Source: Myxococcota bacterium (GTDB taxonomy: Bacteria > Myxococcota_C > UBA6777). From it: DNA of 28,955 nt. The position numbers and the translations under genes were made by a program. The DNA lies in contig JAKLKB010000085.1 of the NCBI GenBank assembly GCA_023150835.1, positions 1 through 28,955 of the forward strand, read 5' to 3'. Below, piece by piece: positions 8,335-16,824 of the stretch (positions within the stretch are counted from its first letter, which is position 1; every line of letters starts with the position of its first letter). A model generated the notes under the pieces. The model was given only the letters and a program-made list of their open reading frames with translations. It was not told the origin of the DNA and did not search any database.

Positions 8335-10278
8335 ATGGCCAAAAAGGACAACAAGTCTCGAAAAACAGTACCCCCTCCCCTCAAGCCCGCCTCCAAGCAA
8401 CCCGTTTCTCCCGCACATCGCTCTACTTCGTCCAAAAAGCCCACACCCTCGCCACAACAACACACATCCTCCAAAAAGCCCACACCACCGCCACAACAAC
8501 AAGCAACGTCTGAAAAACCCACACCACCGCCACAAAAACAAGCAACGTCTGAAAAACCCACACCACCACCACAAAAACAAGCAACGTCTGAAAAACCCAC
8601 ACCACCACCACAAAAACAAGCAACGTCTGAAAAGCCCACACTCTCAAACCAACGTCCATCCGCGCCGCCCAAACCAAGCCATGCTTCGGGATTTTGGTCG
8701 GCTTATGGAGATCGTGGGCTGTTTTCTTGGCGTATCGGGGCTGTGTTGTTGACGTCGATCAGCCAACCGTTGCTCTCGGCTCCGTTTAACTGGTGGCCTT
8801 GGCATTGGGTCGCGTGGCTGCCCTTCCTTTGGGCAGTTCATCAGCAGGGTGGGAAAGGCCGCTGGTTCCTCGGTTATCTTGGCGGTACAGCCTCGAACTT
8901 TATGATCTTTTACTGGGTGATCCAAGCCCAAGTCGAATTCGGCAAGATCAAATATCCTGTGGCCGTTGGCTTAAATTGGCTGCTTTGTTCGAGTCTGAGT
9001 TTTATCTGGATCTTTCTTGCTTGGGGGATTCCTTGGCTTTCGCAGCGTTATCCGCGTGTCTGGATCTATCTCGTGCCTGCTTTCTTGGCCTCGATGGAAT
9101 ACCTCTTACCACAGTTGTTCCCGTATATGCAGGGTGTCAGCCATTATCAGGTCACGACGATCTATCAGATCTCTTCGCTTATCGGCATCTACGGTCTCAC
9201 CTTCTTGGTGCTTTGGTGCAATTGCTTGATCTACGACAAGTTCAGACGTTGGCAACAAGAACGCCCGATCTTTGGGTATGATATCGCCTTGTTTGTGATG
9301 ATCTTGCTGAGTGTCCTCGCCTACGGGCGCTTTCGCCAATTCACTTATGATCAAAAAGTCAAAACGGCTCGTCGTCTCAAAGTCGCCATGCTCCAATCCA
9401 GTCTGCTTCCGGGCGATCATTACGACCGCAGAAAAGTCGATCAGCTTTACAAAAAGATGAGCACCCAAGCCGCCTTGCTTGGGGCCGATTGGATCGTCTG
9501 GTCCGAAGGCGAATACAAACAACTCGTCAGCGATGTCTTGATCGATGCCAACGGTGATATCCTCCAAACCAAGCTCAGTGCGGGACTTTCGGACATCCGT
9601 GCGCTCAGCCGCAAGCTCGACCGCCCGATCCTCGTCGGCACTTACGGACGCCTTCACCAAGGCAAAGAAAGCAACTGGACCAACGCCGCCATCCATGTCC
9701 TCCCCAACGGCGATGTCGGCCAACGCTACGACAAGATCCTGCTCGTCCCTTTCGGTGAATACATCCCTTTTGAACGCTGGATCGCGCCGATCATGAAGCG
9801 CATCACCCATTGGCGCTCGCGCTACGCCTTCGGACGAAAACAAGTCGTCCAACCCCTCCAAGGTATCCCCTACAGCTTCTTGATCTGCTACGAAGCCATC
9901 TACCCGACCTTTGTCCGTGAAAGCGTGCGCAAAGGCTCCCGCCTACTGGTCAATATCACCTATGATGCGTGGTTTGGCCGCACCACCGCCCCTTACCAAC
10001 ACATGATGCTGGCGGCCTCTCGCAGTGCAGAACTGGGCGTCCCCCTCGTACGCCTCGCCACCACAGGCGTAAGCACTACGGTGGACGCTCTTGGCCGCAT
10101 GAACAAACTCAGCCCGCTCTACCAGCGACAAGTCGTCCTCCAAGAGATCCCTCTCGTGTATATGCCTTCTCTTTATCTCTGGATCGGTGATATCTTCGTT
10201 TGGTTGTGCATCGCAACCGTCCTCGTTGCCTTGCTACGGGGCCTTCGACGCCCTGCAACAGAACAACCTACCGCCTAA
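8335..10278 (+). CDS. lnt: Apolipoprotein N-acyltransferase with repeat-rich N-terminal extension
   Basis: This 647-aa integral inner-membrane enzyme transfers the third acyl chain to the N-terminal Cys of lipoproteins. The first ~105 residues are a Lys/Pro/Gln-rich, presumably cytoplasmic, extension with 13-residue repeats that ordinary Lnt proteins (about 510 aa) lack. Several membrane segments follow (~115-330), then a periplasmic nitrilase-fold domain (~345-610). The catalytic triad is intact: E391 in VWSEGE, K467 in YDKILLVPFGEYIP and C518 in LICYEA. A final membrane span lies near the C-terminus. The ATG at 8335 follows AAAGGA by eight bases; upstream in-frame starts enter the divergent promoter region. 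The sensor kinase follows after 39 bases, so the two are likely an operon. Its substrates may include the lipoproteins encoded nearby. Confidence 0.93.
   Translation: MAKKDNKSRKTVPPPLKPASKQPVSPAHRSTSSKKPTPSPQQHTSSKKPTPPPQQQATSEKPTPPPQKQATSEKPTPPPQKQATSEKPTPPPQKQATSEKPTLSNQRPSAPPKPSHASGFWSAYGDRGLFSWRIGAVLLTSISQPLLSAPFNWWPWHWVAWLPFLWAVHQQGGKGRWFLGYLGGTASNFMIFYWVIQAQVEFGKIKYPVAVGLNWLLCSSLSFIWIFLAWGIPWLSQRYPRVWIYLVPAFLASMEYLLPQLFPYMQGVSHYQVTTIYQISSLIGIYGLTFLVLWCNCLIYDKFRRWQQERPIFGYDIALFVMILLSVLAYGRFRQFTYDQKVKTARRLKVAMLQSSLLPGDHYDRRKVDQLYKKMSTQAALLGADWIVWSEGEYKQLVSDVLIDANGDILQTKLSAGLSDIRALSRKLDRPILVGTYGRLHQGKESNWTNAAIHVLPNGDVGQRYDKILLVPFGEYIPFERWIAPIMKRITHWRSRYAFGRKQVVQPLQGIPYSFLICYEAIYPTFVRESVRKGSRLLVNITYDAWFGRTTAPYQHMMLAASRSAELGVPLVRLATTGVSTTVDALGRMNKLSPLYQRQVVLQEIPLVYMPSLYLWIGDIFVWLCIATVLVALLRGLRRPATEQPTA
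8424..8642 (+). repeat. 39-nt tandem repeat encoding the Lnt extension
   Basis: Five to six tandem units of about 39 bases encode ATSEKPTPPPQKQ-like peptides; the first two are slightly divergent (TSSKKPTPSPQQ). The last three are nearly identical at the DNA level. The opposite strand is also open here, which creates a spurious extension of the minus-strand gene. Confidence 0.9.
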
Positions 10279-10317
10279 ATCCCGAGGGCGATCCCCTCCG
10301 CCGATACGAGGCCGCAC

Positions 10318-12405
10318 GTGACGATCTTAGCCCAAACATCGCTACTGTCCGCATTGATCACAGGCTCTATCGCCTTCTCGATCTTTTTGCGTGGACGCCG
10401 CACCAAAGCGCAGTCGTATTTTGCTTATTTCAACATCAACCTGTGCGCAGCGTTGCTTGCGACCTTTTTGATCAGCCTCGGCGATCTACTCGGAAGCATC
10501 GGACTTCACAGCTTGATGCTTCTTTCGTTGGGCTTGCCTGTGACGGGGCTGCGGTTTTTTGCGCTGTTCTTGCCCGATCTCGAAAAGGCTGTCTCTCGGA
10601 TGCTTGGGATCTGTTATCCGCTCACTGTGGTGTTTGCGGGGATCGCCGTCACACCTCTTTCACGAAACTTGATCTTGCTTTCTGCCCACATCGCTTATGT
10701 CTTGCTGATCTTTACGCTGTGTTTCTTGTTTATCTTCCTACGCTACCAAGCCTCCGAAAAGCCCGGAGAACGCACTCGACTGCGACCTGTCGGTTATGGC
10801 GGATTCATCGTCATCACCCTGATCATCCTCGACCTCGTGTCGTACCAACTCGACTGGCCTTATGTCTTTCTCGCAAACATCGGACTGGCCGTCTATATGT
10901 ACTACACCCTCCAGATCCTTTTGACCGTCCACGCCTTCGATATCTCGGAGCTGATCGGAAAAGGCGTTGTCTTGGGTGTGTTGTCTTTCGTTCTTGCGAT
11001 GATCTTCTGGCTATTGACTTTTTGGGCCGACACCAAACAGATCGGCTCCTTCTTTTTTAGCGTTCTTGTGGCATCGATCGTGATCCTGATCCTCTACGAT
11101 CCGCTCAAACACGAAGTCGAAGCCCGCGCTGCCGAATTCTTTTTTCGCCAAAAACGCGAACTCCGCATCCTGATCGAGCGGCTGCGCCGCGATCTTGTGA
11201 ACGTCATCGACCTCGAAAAAACGGCCCGCATCATCGTCACCACCCTCGAACGCTCGGGCCGCGCCACCCACGCCTCGTTTTATCTCCTACGCGAAGACGG
11301 CAGCGGATACGAACGCCTCAGTTGGGCGGGTAAACAACCGATCTACCTGATCGAAAAAGGCCGTCATGCCTCGTTTTTGCAAAACCTGCAAGAAAGCCTC
11401 GGCCCCGTCATCAAACAAGACCTCGAATTCCGCTACACCTCGTCCTTGTTTCATCTGCGCGGTGAAGGCGAAAATCTCCACGAAGAAGAACGCTTGTTGG
11501 AGATATTGCGCACCCTTGAACAACTTCACGCTGATTACTCTCTCCCTTGTATCGGCTCCGATCAAGAGATCCTTGGCTTTATCAACCTCAAAGACGACCG
11601 CTTCGAAGATTCCTACTCCCAAGAAGAACTCTCCTTTATCATGATGGTTGCCGCACAAGCCGCGATCACCATCGAAAACTCCCGTATCTTCGAGCAAGTC
11701 AAAGAACGTGAACGCCTCGCCGCCCTCGGTGAAATGTCTGCTGGGCTCGCTCACGAGATCCGCAATCCCCTCGGAGCCATCAAAGGTGCTGCCCAACTTC
11801 TTGACCCCAAAAACCTCGATGAAAGCGACCGAGAGATGCTTTCCATCATCCTCGAAGAAGTCGATCGCTTAAATAGCGTCGTCTCCCAATTCCTCGACTA
11901 CGCACGACCGATGCGCAGCGGCTTTGAACTGACCGATATCCACCAAATCCTCAAACGCACCAGCCAACTCTTCGACGCCGAATTCGCCGATACCCAGCGC
12001 AAACTCACCCTCCATCTCGATGAGGATGTCCCCCTGATCTACGCTGACGCCGAAAAACTTAAACAAGTCTTCATCAACTTGATCCGCAATAGCCTCGAAG
12101 CCATCGAAGAAAACAACGGACACATCGCGATCACCACCCACCTCACCCACGAACACGAAGCCCCCTACATCGAACTGATCTTTGATGACGATGGCCCCGG
12201 CATCCCCCTCGCTGTCATGAAAAACCTCTTCATCCCATTCTTTACCACCAAAGACAAAGGCACAGGACTCGGCCTCAGCATCTGTCAACGCATCATCGAA
12301 TCCCACGACGGCACCATCCAAGTCCAATCCAGCCCAGAACAAGGCGCTCGCTTTGTCATCCGCCTCCCTGTCCAACGCACCCCTCCACCCCGAATCGACC
12401 CGTAA
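10318..12405 (+). CDS. Membrane sensor histidine kinase (7TM-GAF-HisKA-HATPase)
   Basis: This 695-aa protein starts with seven or eight membrane segments (residues ~1-260). A GAF-like domain follows (~285-460; GRATHASFYLLRED, then AQAAITIENSRIF). Next is a HisKA dimerisation and phosphoacceptor domain with H479 in GLAHEIRNPLG, and a HATPase_c domain. That domain has an N box (LIRNSLEAIEEN), G1 at ~623 (DDDGPGIP), an F box (FIPFFTTK) and G2 (GTGLGLSIC). All catalytic motifs look intact. The HisKA/HATPase core is of the NtrB/ZraS type, whose usual partners are sigma-54 response regulators, but no receiver-domain gene lies next to it. The start is GTG at 10318 with GAGG upstream; it lies 39 bases behind lnt. 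The downstream gene, after an intergenic repeat, is the pseudo-sigma-54-activator described separately. Confidence 0.92.
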   Translation: MTILAQTSLLSALITGSIAFSIFLRGRRTKAQSYFAYFNINLCAALLATFLISLGDLLGSIGLHSLMLLSLGLPVTGLRFFALFLPDLEKAVSRMLGICYPLTVVFAGIAVTPLSRNLILLSAHIAYVLLIFTLCFLFIFLRYQASEKPGERTRLRPVGYGGFIVITLIILDLVSYQLDWPYVFLANIGLAVYMYYTLQILLTVHAFDISELIGKGVVLGVLSFVLAMIFWLLTFWADTKQIGSFFFSVLVASIVILILYDPLKHEVEARAAEFFFRQKRELRILIERLRRDLVNVIDLEKTARIIVTTLERSGRATHASFYLLREDGSGYERLSWAGKQPIYLIEKGRHASFLQNLQESLGPVIKQDLEFRYTSSLFHLRGEGENLHEEERLLEILRTLEQLHADYSLPCIGSDQEILGFINLKDDRFEDSYSQEELSFIMMVAAQAAITIENSRIFEQVKERERLAALGEMSAGLAHEIRNPLGAIKGAAQLLDPKNLDESDREMLSIILEEVDRLNSVVSQFLDYARPMRSGFELTDIHQILKRTSQLFDAEFADTQRKLTLHLDEDVPLIYADAEKLKQVFINLIRNSLEAIEENNGHIAITTHLTHEHEAPYIELIFDDDGPGIPLAVMKNLFIPFFTTKDKGTGLGLSICQRIIESHDGTIQVQSSPEQGARFVIRLPVQRTPPPRIDP

Positions 12406-12418
12406 AGAAGGGTCGGGG

Positions 12419-12500
12419 CGATCCGTTGTAGACGCCCGATGGTCGGGCAGTCACAGGGGGCTGCCCCTACCGATCACACCCCGGACGGATTTCGTATGAC
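12419..12500 (-). repeat. Dispersed intergenic repeat, inverted copy (copy 1)
   Basis: Read on the minus strand this matches the copies at 19239, 23384 and 28829: an ATACGAAATCCG-like end, then GTGTGATCG, GTAGGGGCAGCCCCCTG and a CTACAACGGATCG end. It holds an imperfect hairpin (12427-12455) with stem halves GCCCGA and TCGGGC around TGG (plus strand). At two positions its base pairs differ from the other copies but still pair. It lies in the 255-base gap between the sensor kinase and the 742-aa gene. No T-tract follows, so it is not a typical terminator. Confidence 0.8.
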
Positions 12501-12601
12501 GCAGTCTCTCCCACCCCAACACCCGCTCGCCACCACCACCCTTTCCCCTACGAACCTCCGCGATCGCGCCTAAAAAATCATGCCGCAAGAACACTTGCCT
12601 C

Positions 12602-12630
12602 TTGTACTCTTTTTTTAACGTGCGTACACT
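12602..12630 (+). promoter_or_regulatory. Candidate promoter for the 742-aa gene
   Basis: TTGTAC at 12602-12607 and TACACT at 12625-12630 are separated by 17 bases, 30 bases before the ATG. Each hexamer is only a partial consensus match. Confidence 0.3.
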
Positions 12631-12660
12631 GTCCTGTCATCGTCTTGTGAGGAGTGTGTC

Positions 12661-14889
12661 ATGTCGTTGTCGCAAGTTTGTGAAGTCCTTTCTCGTTGTG
12701 GTGTGGTGGGTCCTTGTCTTCAGCAAAGCCTTGCCCCTGCCCTTGAAGTCTGCCTCGCCTCTCATCCCCTTCGCCCCCTTCTTTATCTCTCCGCTTCTTC
12801 TTACGAAGGCGAAGAACTCGCGCAAAAACTTCATCGCGCCAGCACTCTGCTCTACCAACGCGAAGGACGCTTCGTTTCTCTCCAAGCCGCGACTCTCCTT
12901 CAACACCTCCAAGAACAACGCCCCCTCCAACAACTCACCTACAGCGACGGGGCCACCCTTTTTGTCCATCAGCTCGAAGCCCTTGCCACCGCGCAACGCT
13001 CACAACTCTGGCAGGCCCTTCGACACGATCCCCTCCTTCTCTCTGGGCGGATCTGGCTGCTCGCCTGCTCTCAACAACTCGACCTCGAACACGCCGAACA
13101 CTCCATCGCTTCCGACTTCTTTGGCCGCATCCTCTCTCTCCCTCCGCTCTACCAACGCGGCCCCGATATCGACGCGATCCTCTGCGACTTTACCCAACAA
13201 TGGCTCAAACGCCACAAGCTCAAACAGTTCCAAGGCTTTTCCCTCGAAGCCATCGCCCACATCCACCGCGCTGTTCTTCAAACCAAACAACAAACCCCAC
13301 CACTCCTCGCCTTCCTCGAACAACTCCTCCACAAAGCCTCCCAACAACAAATCCCCACACACGAAGGACACATCGTCGCTTGGACCACCGTCCGCGCCCT
13401 CGAAGATGCGTGGGGATACCGCATGATCGGCGGCGATTCCCAAGTCCAAGATATCCAACAATACGACTTCCAAGAACGCCTCTTTGCCGCAGCCCTCGAA
13501 TACGCCGCATGGAAAAGCCCCTTTTCCCGCGAACTCCTCGAACTCCAAACCACCCTCCTACGCAAAGTCATCGACGAACTCCCACCCCACCAACGCAACT
13601 ACCAAGGCGTCACCGCTCACCTCGATCACCTCCTCTGGCTCAGTATGAAACTCCTCAGCGGCGCTCGCACACAAGCCGAACTCCGCGACTTCTTCGGCTT
13701 TGGCTCCGAAGGCAAGATCCCCAAAGCCACCGCCAAACTCAAATTCGATCAATACCAACTCGATCAATTCGGCTTCCGACCCAACGACCCCCTCCCATGG
13801 AATGATGCCGATGCCCCCGGACTCCATGTCCGCCCCCTCCTCTTCGCTCAAAACGACTTCCCGCTCTCCGACAGCCAACCCCACCTCCCCGCCATATCCT
13901 CGCCCTCTTCCCCCCACTTCGCCGCCCTACCATCCGAAGCATCCAACGCATCCACACGCACCGATCGATTCGCCAAAATGGATCACCCTATAGACAAAAA
14001 CGTCGAAACATCCGCACTCATCGACCAATTCGCCAAAACGGATCACTCTATAAACCAAAACGCCGAAACATCCGCACTCACCACCCCCACTCCCGAACAG
14101 ACTACCCCCGACTCCCGCAGTCGCTTCGATATCTCAGGCGAGATCGAAGAAACACTCTTCCTTTTGCACCAAGATCTCCTCACCGTACTCGCCGCAGATG
14201 CCCTCACACTCGAACAGATCGCAACACTCCTAGGCGAGTCCGTCCCCCAAACCCTCGCCACACTCGAACAGCTCATCGACTACGGCCTGCTCGAACAAAA
14301 CGACCTCCGCTACGCCCCACCCACCCACGATCTCTATTATATGCACAAACACTCCAAACTCCGCTTTATGGAAGAAAATCTCTCTCGCCGCCTTGGAGCC
14401 GCCTTCCAAGCCGGTGACAACGCCATCCTCGAAAATCACTTCCTCCGCCTCCCTGACAGCGGACTCCCCCACCTCCGAAAACAACTGCTCGATCCTTTTG
14501 TCTTCCAAAAGCTCCTCCCCCGCGCCGATACCCAAGAGATCTTCCCCGAAGATCGCCCCTATACCAAACGCATATATGCCCTCGTTCTCCTCGGAACCAA
14601 TCGACTCAACACCGATATCCACAGCCGCACACCACTCCAACAGCGCGTCCTCTACTACTTCCGCGAAGCCTGCCTCCAACGTGCTGATCAACGACACAAA
14701 GATCAGGCCATCTGCCTTCAAGCCACCCTCATGCTCGACCCACACACCGCACCCCTCTGCATCCAAGACCTCCAAGGTCTCCGCAAACAAACCCGACAAT
14801 ATCTCCCGCAAGGACGCGGAAATAAACCCAATTTCAACCTGACGTATTGCTTTACCGAAGTCCCGCTCTCATTTCAAAAACCTGCGTGA
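12661..14889 (+). CDS. Degenerate sigma-54-activator-like (pseudo-AAA+) protein with winged-helix-like segment
   Basis: This 742-aa cytoplasmic protein is not an obvious member of any named family. Residues ~40-265 align by eye with the AAA+ domain of sigma-54 enhancer-binding proteins. LLYLSASSYEGEELAQKLHR fits the Walker A region but lacks the GxxGxGK consensus. ATLFVHQLEAL fits TLFLDEIgEL, with both Walker B acids changed (H103, Q104). FFGRILSLPPLYQRGPDI fits the arginine-finger and PPLrER region. WTTVRALEDA near residue 241 fits the sensor II WPgNVREL region. The GAFTGA loop is missing. It is therefore predicted not to hydrolyse ATP or contact sigma-54 normally. A low-complexity linker with a 60-nt repeat (~435-475) leads to a possible winged helix (~505-560; LEQIATLLGESVPQTLATLE) and an unrecognised helical C-terminus. 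GAGGAG lies six bases before the ATG. No N-terminal receiver domain is present. The gene is certain; the homology is my reading. Confidence 0.7.
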   Translation: MSLSQVCEVLSRCGVVGPCLQQSLAPALEVCLASHPLRPLLYLSASSYEGEELAQKLHRASTLLYQREGRFVSLQAATLLQHLQEQRPLQQLTYSDGATLFVHQLEALATAQRSQLWQALRHDPLLLSGRIWLLACSQQLDLEHAEHSIASDFFGRILSLPPLYQRGPDIDAILCDFTQQWLKRHKLKQFQGFSLEAIAHIHRAVLQTKQQTPPLLAFLEQLLHKASQQQIPTHEGHIVAWTTVRALEDAWGYRMIGGDSQVQDIQQYDFQERLFAAALEYAAWKSPFSRELLELQTTLLRKVIDELPPHQRNYQGVTAHLDHLLWLSMKLLSGARTQAELRDFFGFGSEGKIPKATAKLKFDQYQLDQFGFRPNDPLPWNDADAPGLHVRPLLFAQNDFPLSDSQPHLPAISSPSSPHFAALPSEASNASTRTDRFAKMDHPIDKNVETSALIDQFAKTDHSINQNAETSALTTPTPEQTTPDSRSRFDISGEIEETLFLLHQDLLTVLAADALTLEQIATLLGESVPQTLATLEQLIDYGLLEQNDLRYAPPTHDLYYMHKHSKLRFMEENLSRRLGAAFQAGDNAILENHFLRLPDSGLPHLRKQLLDPFVFQKLLPRADTQEIFPEDRPYTKRIYALVLLGTNRLNTDIHSRTPLQQRVLYYFREACLQRADQRHKDQAICLQATLMLDPHTAPLCIQDLQGLRKQTRQYLPQGRGNKPNFNLTYCFTEVPLSFQKPA
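13963..14082 (+). repeat. 60-nt in-frame tandem duplication in the linker
   Basis: Two 60-base units (13963-14022 and 14023-14082) encode FAKxDHxIxxNxETSAL-type peptides in the linker between the pseudo-AAA+ region and the winged-helix-like segment. They differ at several positions, so the duplication is older than the 27-nt one in the first kinase. Confidence 0.85.
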
Positions 14890-14990
14890 CCTCAAAAGAT
14901 GCGATAAAAGACACCCAAAACGCACACTCTGCACACACTCTTACGCACAGCAAAGAATGTCAAACATGAGGCATCTTTCTTCCTCACCCT

Positions 14991-15019
14991 TTGAAGTTTG
15001 ATGCCCACAAAAATACAAA
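14991..15019 (+). promoter_or_regulatory. Candidate sigma-70-type promoter for the Fn3 protein
   Basis: TTGAAG at 14991-14996 and TACAAA at 15014-15019 have a 17-base spacer and lie about 30 bases before the ATG at 15050. The 160-base gap after the 742-aa gene shows nothing else. Confidence 0.4.
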
Positions 15020-15049
15020 CCTCGATAACCGATAACGGAGACTTTTTCC

Positions 15050-15676
15050 ATGAAACGAATCTGGTGGTTGAGCGCTCTCGGACTCAGCTTCATCCTCACA
15101 CAACCCGCCAAAGGTGGCGGCATCGTCCAAGAAATGAATGTCGCTCCCAACGACCTCACTCAACAAAGCGCCACCACACCACAACACCACCGCGCTCCCA
15201 ACACTCCACCCTCCAAACGCGAAACCTCCACCCCAGATGGCATACAGCCCCAATCCAACAACCACTGCGCAACACCCGTTCGGATCGAACAACTCCCCTC
15301 CGAACGCAGCACCCGCATCTCTTGGAAAAGCTACAACCCTCAAGGCAAACAACCCGTCAAATACCTGATCTACCGACGCACCGAAGAAGGCGGTTGGGAA
15401 CTGATCGGCGAAGTTGACGGCTCCACCTTCTCTTTTACCGACCGCGATCTCCCCCAAGCCAACCGCTATTCTTATCGCGTCGTCGCCGTCTATGAACTCG
15501 AAAGCGGCAACTTCCAACGCTTCCAATATCCCTCCCAAAGCATCACCCTCCAACAAACCCTCGAACCCATCGGCGGTATCGGCTGCCAAGCCACCCCTTG
15601 GCAACACGCCCCCTCTCTTTTCTTCCTCTTGTTCCTGATCCCCTTGTTGCGTAGACGCCCTTCTGCACAACCCTAA
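15050..15676 (+). CDS. Exported fibronectin-III protein with MYXO-CTERM-like anchor
   Basis: This 208-aa protein has a signal peptide (MKRIWWLSALGLSFIL, cleaved near residue 22) and a Pro/Thr/Gln-rich spacer. A single fibronectin type III domain (~74-167) shows RISWKSYNPQG, VKYLIYRRTEEGGW, FSFTDRDL and YSYRVVAVYELESG. The C-terminus is tripartite: Gly-Cys (GGIGCQ), a hydrophobic helix (LFFLLFLIPLL) and RRR. This matches the MYXO-CTERM sorting signal, in which the Cys is thought to be processed for surface anchoring in Myxococcota. CGGAG lies about ten bases before the ATG. The domain suggests a cell-surface binding role, but the ligand is unknown. A lipoprotein gene follows after 86 bases. 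Confidence 0.82.
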   Translation: MKRIWWLSALGLSFILTQPAKGGGIVQEMNVAPNDLTQQSATTPQHHRAPNTPPSKRETSTPDGIQPQSNNHCATPVRIEQLPSERSTRISWKSYNPQGKQPVKYLIYRRTEEGGWELIGEVDGSTFSFTDRDLPQANRYSYRVVAVYELESGNFQRFQYPSQSITLQQTLEPIGGIGCQATPWQHAPSLFFLLFLIPLLRRRPSAQP

Positions 15677-15762
15677 CATCATCGAAAATCCCCTTCCAAC
15701 CGCCAACATCGTGCATTTGTTCACACCAAACCAACAAATGCCTCCCACCATACGGCCAAAAC

Positions 15763-16584
15763 ATGATCATCCCTTTCTCCGCTCACTATCGCAAAACACT
15801 CTCTTCCCTTTTCTATCGCAAAACACTCTCCTCCCTTCTGTTTGTTTTTTTCGCAGCATTCGCTCTTTGCGCGTGCTCTAGCAACGGGCAAGTCGCCTTT
15901 GTCGTCGAAGGCATCGCACCTTCCGCAGGTGGAAGCTTCACCAATCGCCTCAGCTTCCGCATCGATCCCAAGACCCTTCGCCTCGTCCTTGGCGACCTTC
16001 AACTCGGGCGTACCGACCCCGCACAAGACCTCCAATCCTTCGACTCTCTCCCTCCTCTCCTCACTCCCGGCCAAGCGGTCGATCCTTCCGAGATCGGTAA
16101 AGAGGGCCGATTCCCCGGAATGACCGTCGTCAACCTGCTCCCGGGCGCCACCACCACCGAAAATATCCTCCCCCAAGGCCGCGCTCCTGCCGATACTTGG
16201 AAAGAAGCCCGTCTGCGCTTTGCCCCCGCCGTTGTCGGTGTCCGTGGCGTCAACTCCCAAGATCCGCTCTTTCAACGCACCCTACTGTTTGAAGCCGTCG
16301 TCCAAAAAGATACCACCCTCCGATGTGATCTCCTGATCCAAATCCCCTTCCAAATGGGAGTAGCTCTCCGCATCCAGCCCTTTACCGTCCAACCCAACGG
16401 ACAACACACCAACAAGATCCGCTTCGATTACGCCAAATGGTTCGAGGACATCAACTTTGAATCCGTCTGCGCCGGAGCCAAAGCAACTGTCATCGTCAAC
16501 GAAACCCAAAACACCGCCATATTCGACCAGATCCGCACCGCCATCCCCTCCTCCATCTCCTTTCAATTCAGCGCCGGCCAATAA
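15763..16584 (+). CDS. Hypothetical lipoprotein
   Basis: This 273-aa protein has a long signal region ending in the lipobox-like LCAC (Cys38), followed by SSNG, so it is probably a lipoprotein. The rest is soluble and beta-rich in appearance (RLSFRIDPKTLRLVLGDLQL, VVGVRGVNSQDP, KATVIVNETQNTAIFDQ). It contains a second pair of Cys residues that could form a disulfide. I do not recognise a family. The first residues contain a tandem duplication (YRKTLSSL twice), which lengthens the cytoplasmic part of the signal. The ATG at 15763 has no clear ribosome-binding site. It lies between a MYXO-CTERM protein and a sigma-54-driven lipoprotein, suggesting an envelope gene cluster, but shared function is not shown. 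Confidence 0.75.
   Translation: MIIPFSAHYRKTLSSLFYRKTLSSLLFVFFAAFALCACSSNGQVAFVVEGIAPSAGGSFTNRLSFRIDPKTLRLVLGDLQLGRTDPAQDLQSFDSLPPLLTPGQAVDPSEIGKEGRFPGMTVVNLLPGATTTENILPQGRAPADTWKEARLRFAPAVVGVRGVNSQDPLFQRTLLFEAVVQKDTTLRCDLLIQIPFQMGVALRIQPFTVQPNGQHTNKIRFDYAKWFEDINFESVCAGAKATVIVNETQNTAIFDQIRTAIPSSISFQFSAGQ
15787..15840 (+). repeat. 27-nt tandem duplication in a lipoprotein signal region
   Basis: Two 27-base units (15787-15813 and 15814-15840) start with TATCGCAAAACACTCTC and differ at a few positions. They duplicate YRKTLSSLF in the n-region of the signal peptide. Confidence 0.85.
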
Positions 16585-16766
16585 CCTTCCGCCAAATTTC
16601 ACAAACCCCCCTCACTAAACTCACGCACCTATGGCATCGGTTTCATAGTTTCGTCATGGAGGGTTTCTCTCTCCGTGAGCGCGTGGCTTGAAAGAACGTG
16701 TCCGCGCACAGATTTCCTCTTTTCTTTTAGGAAGATGCAACTTTCTTGCTTTCTCCTGTCGCGCTG

Positions 16767-16781
16767 TGGCACATCCGTTGC
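16767..16781 (+). promoter_or_regulatory. Consensus sigma-54 (-24/-12) promoter
   Basis: TGGCAC at 16767-16772, a five-base spacer, and TTGC at 16778-16781 match the RpoN consensus at every core position. Transcription would start near 16793, about 32 bases before the ATG of the 49-aa lipoprotein. Such promoters need an AAA+ enhancer-binding activator. Upstream sequence (16585-16760) has GC-rich inverted fragments around 16675-16712 that could be activator sites, but I could not define a clear palindrome. Confidence 0.75.
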
Positions 16782-16824
16782 TTAGCGTTCGGCTGGATGG
16801 ATTGCTTTACGAGGAGGAGTGGCG

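Noticed and set aside
8424-8642. Possible CRISPR-like array
   Set aside because: Units are contiguous, in frame and have no unique spacers.
8052-8672. Upstream extension of the MopE-type frame to 8672, with Phe/Cys/Gly repeats
   Set aside because: It is antisense to the lnt N-terminal repeat and crosses the divergent promoter. A good ribosome-binding site and signal peptide support the start at 8051.
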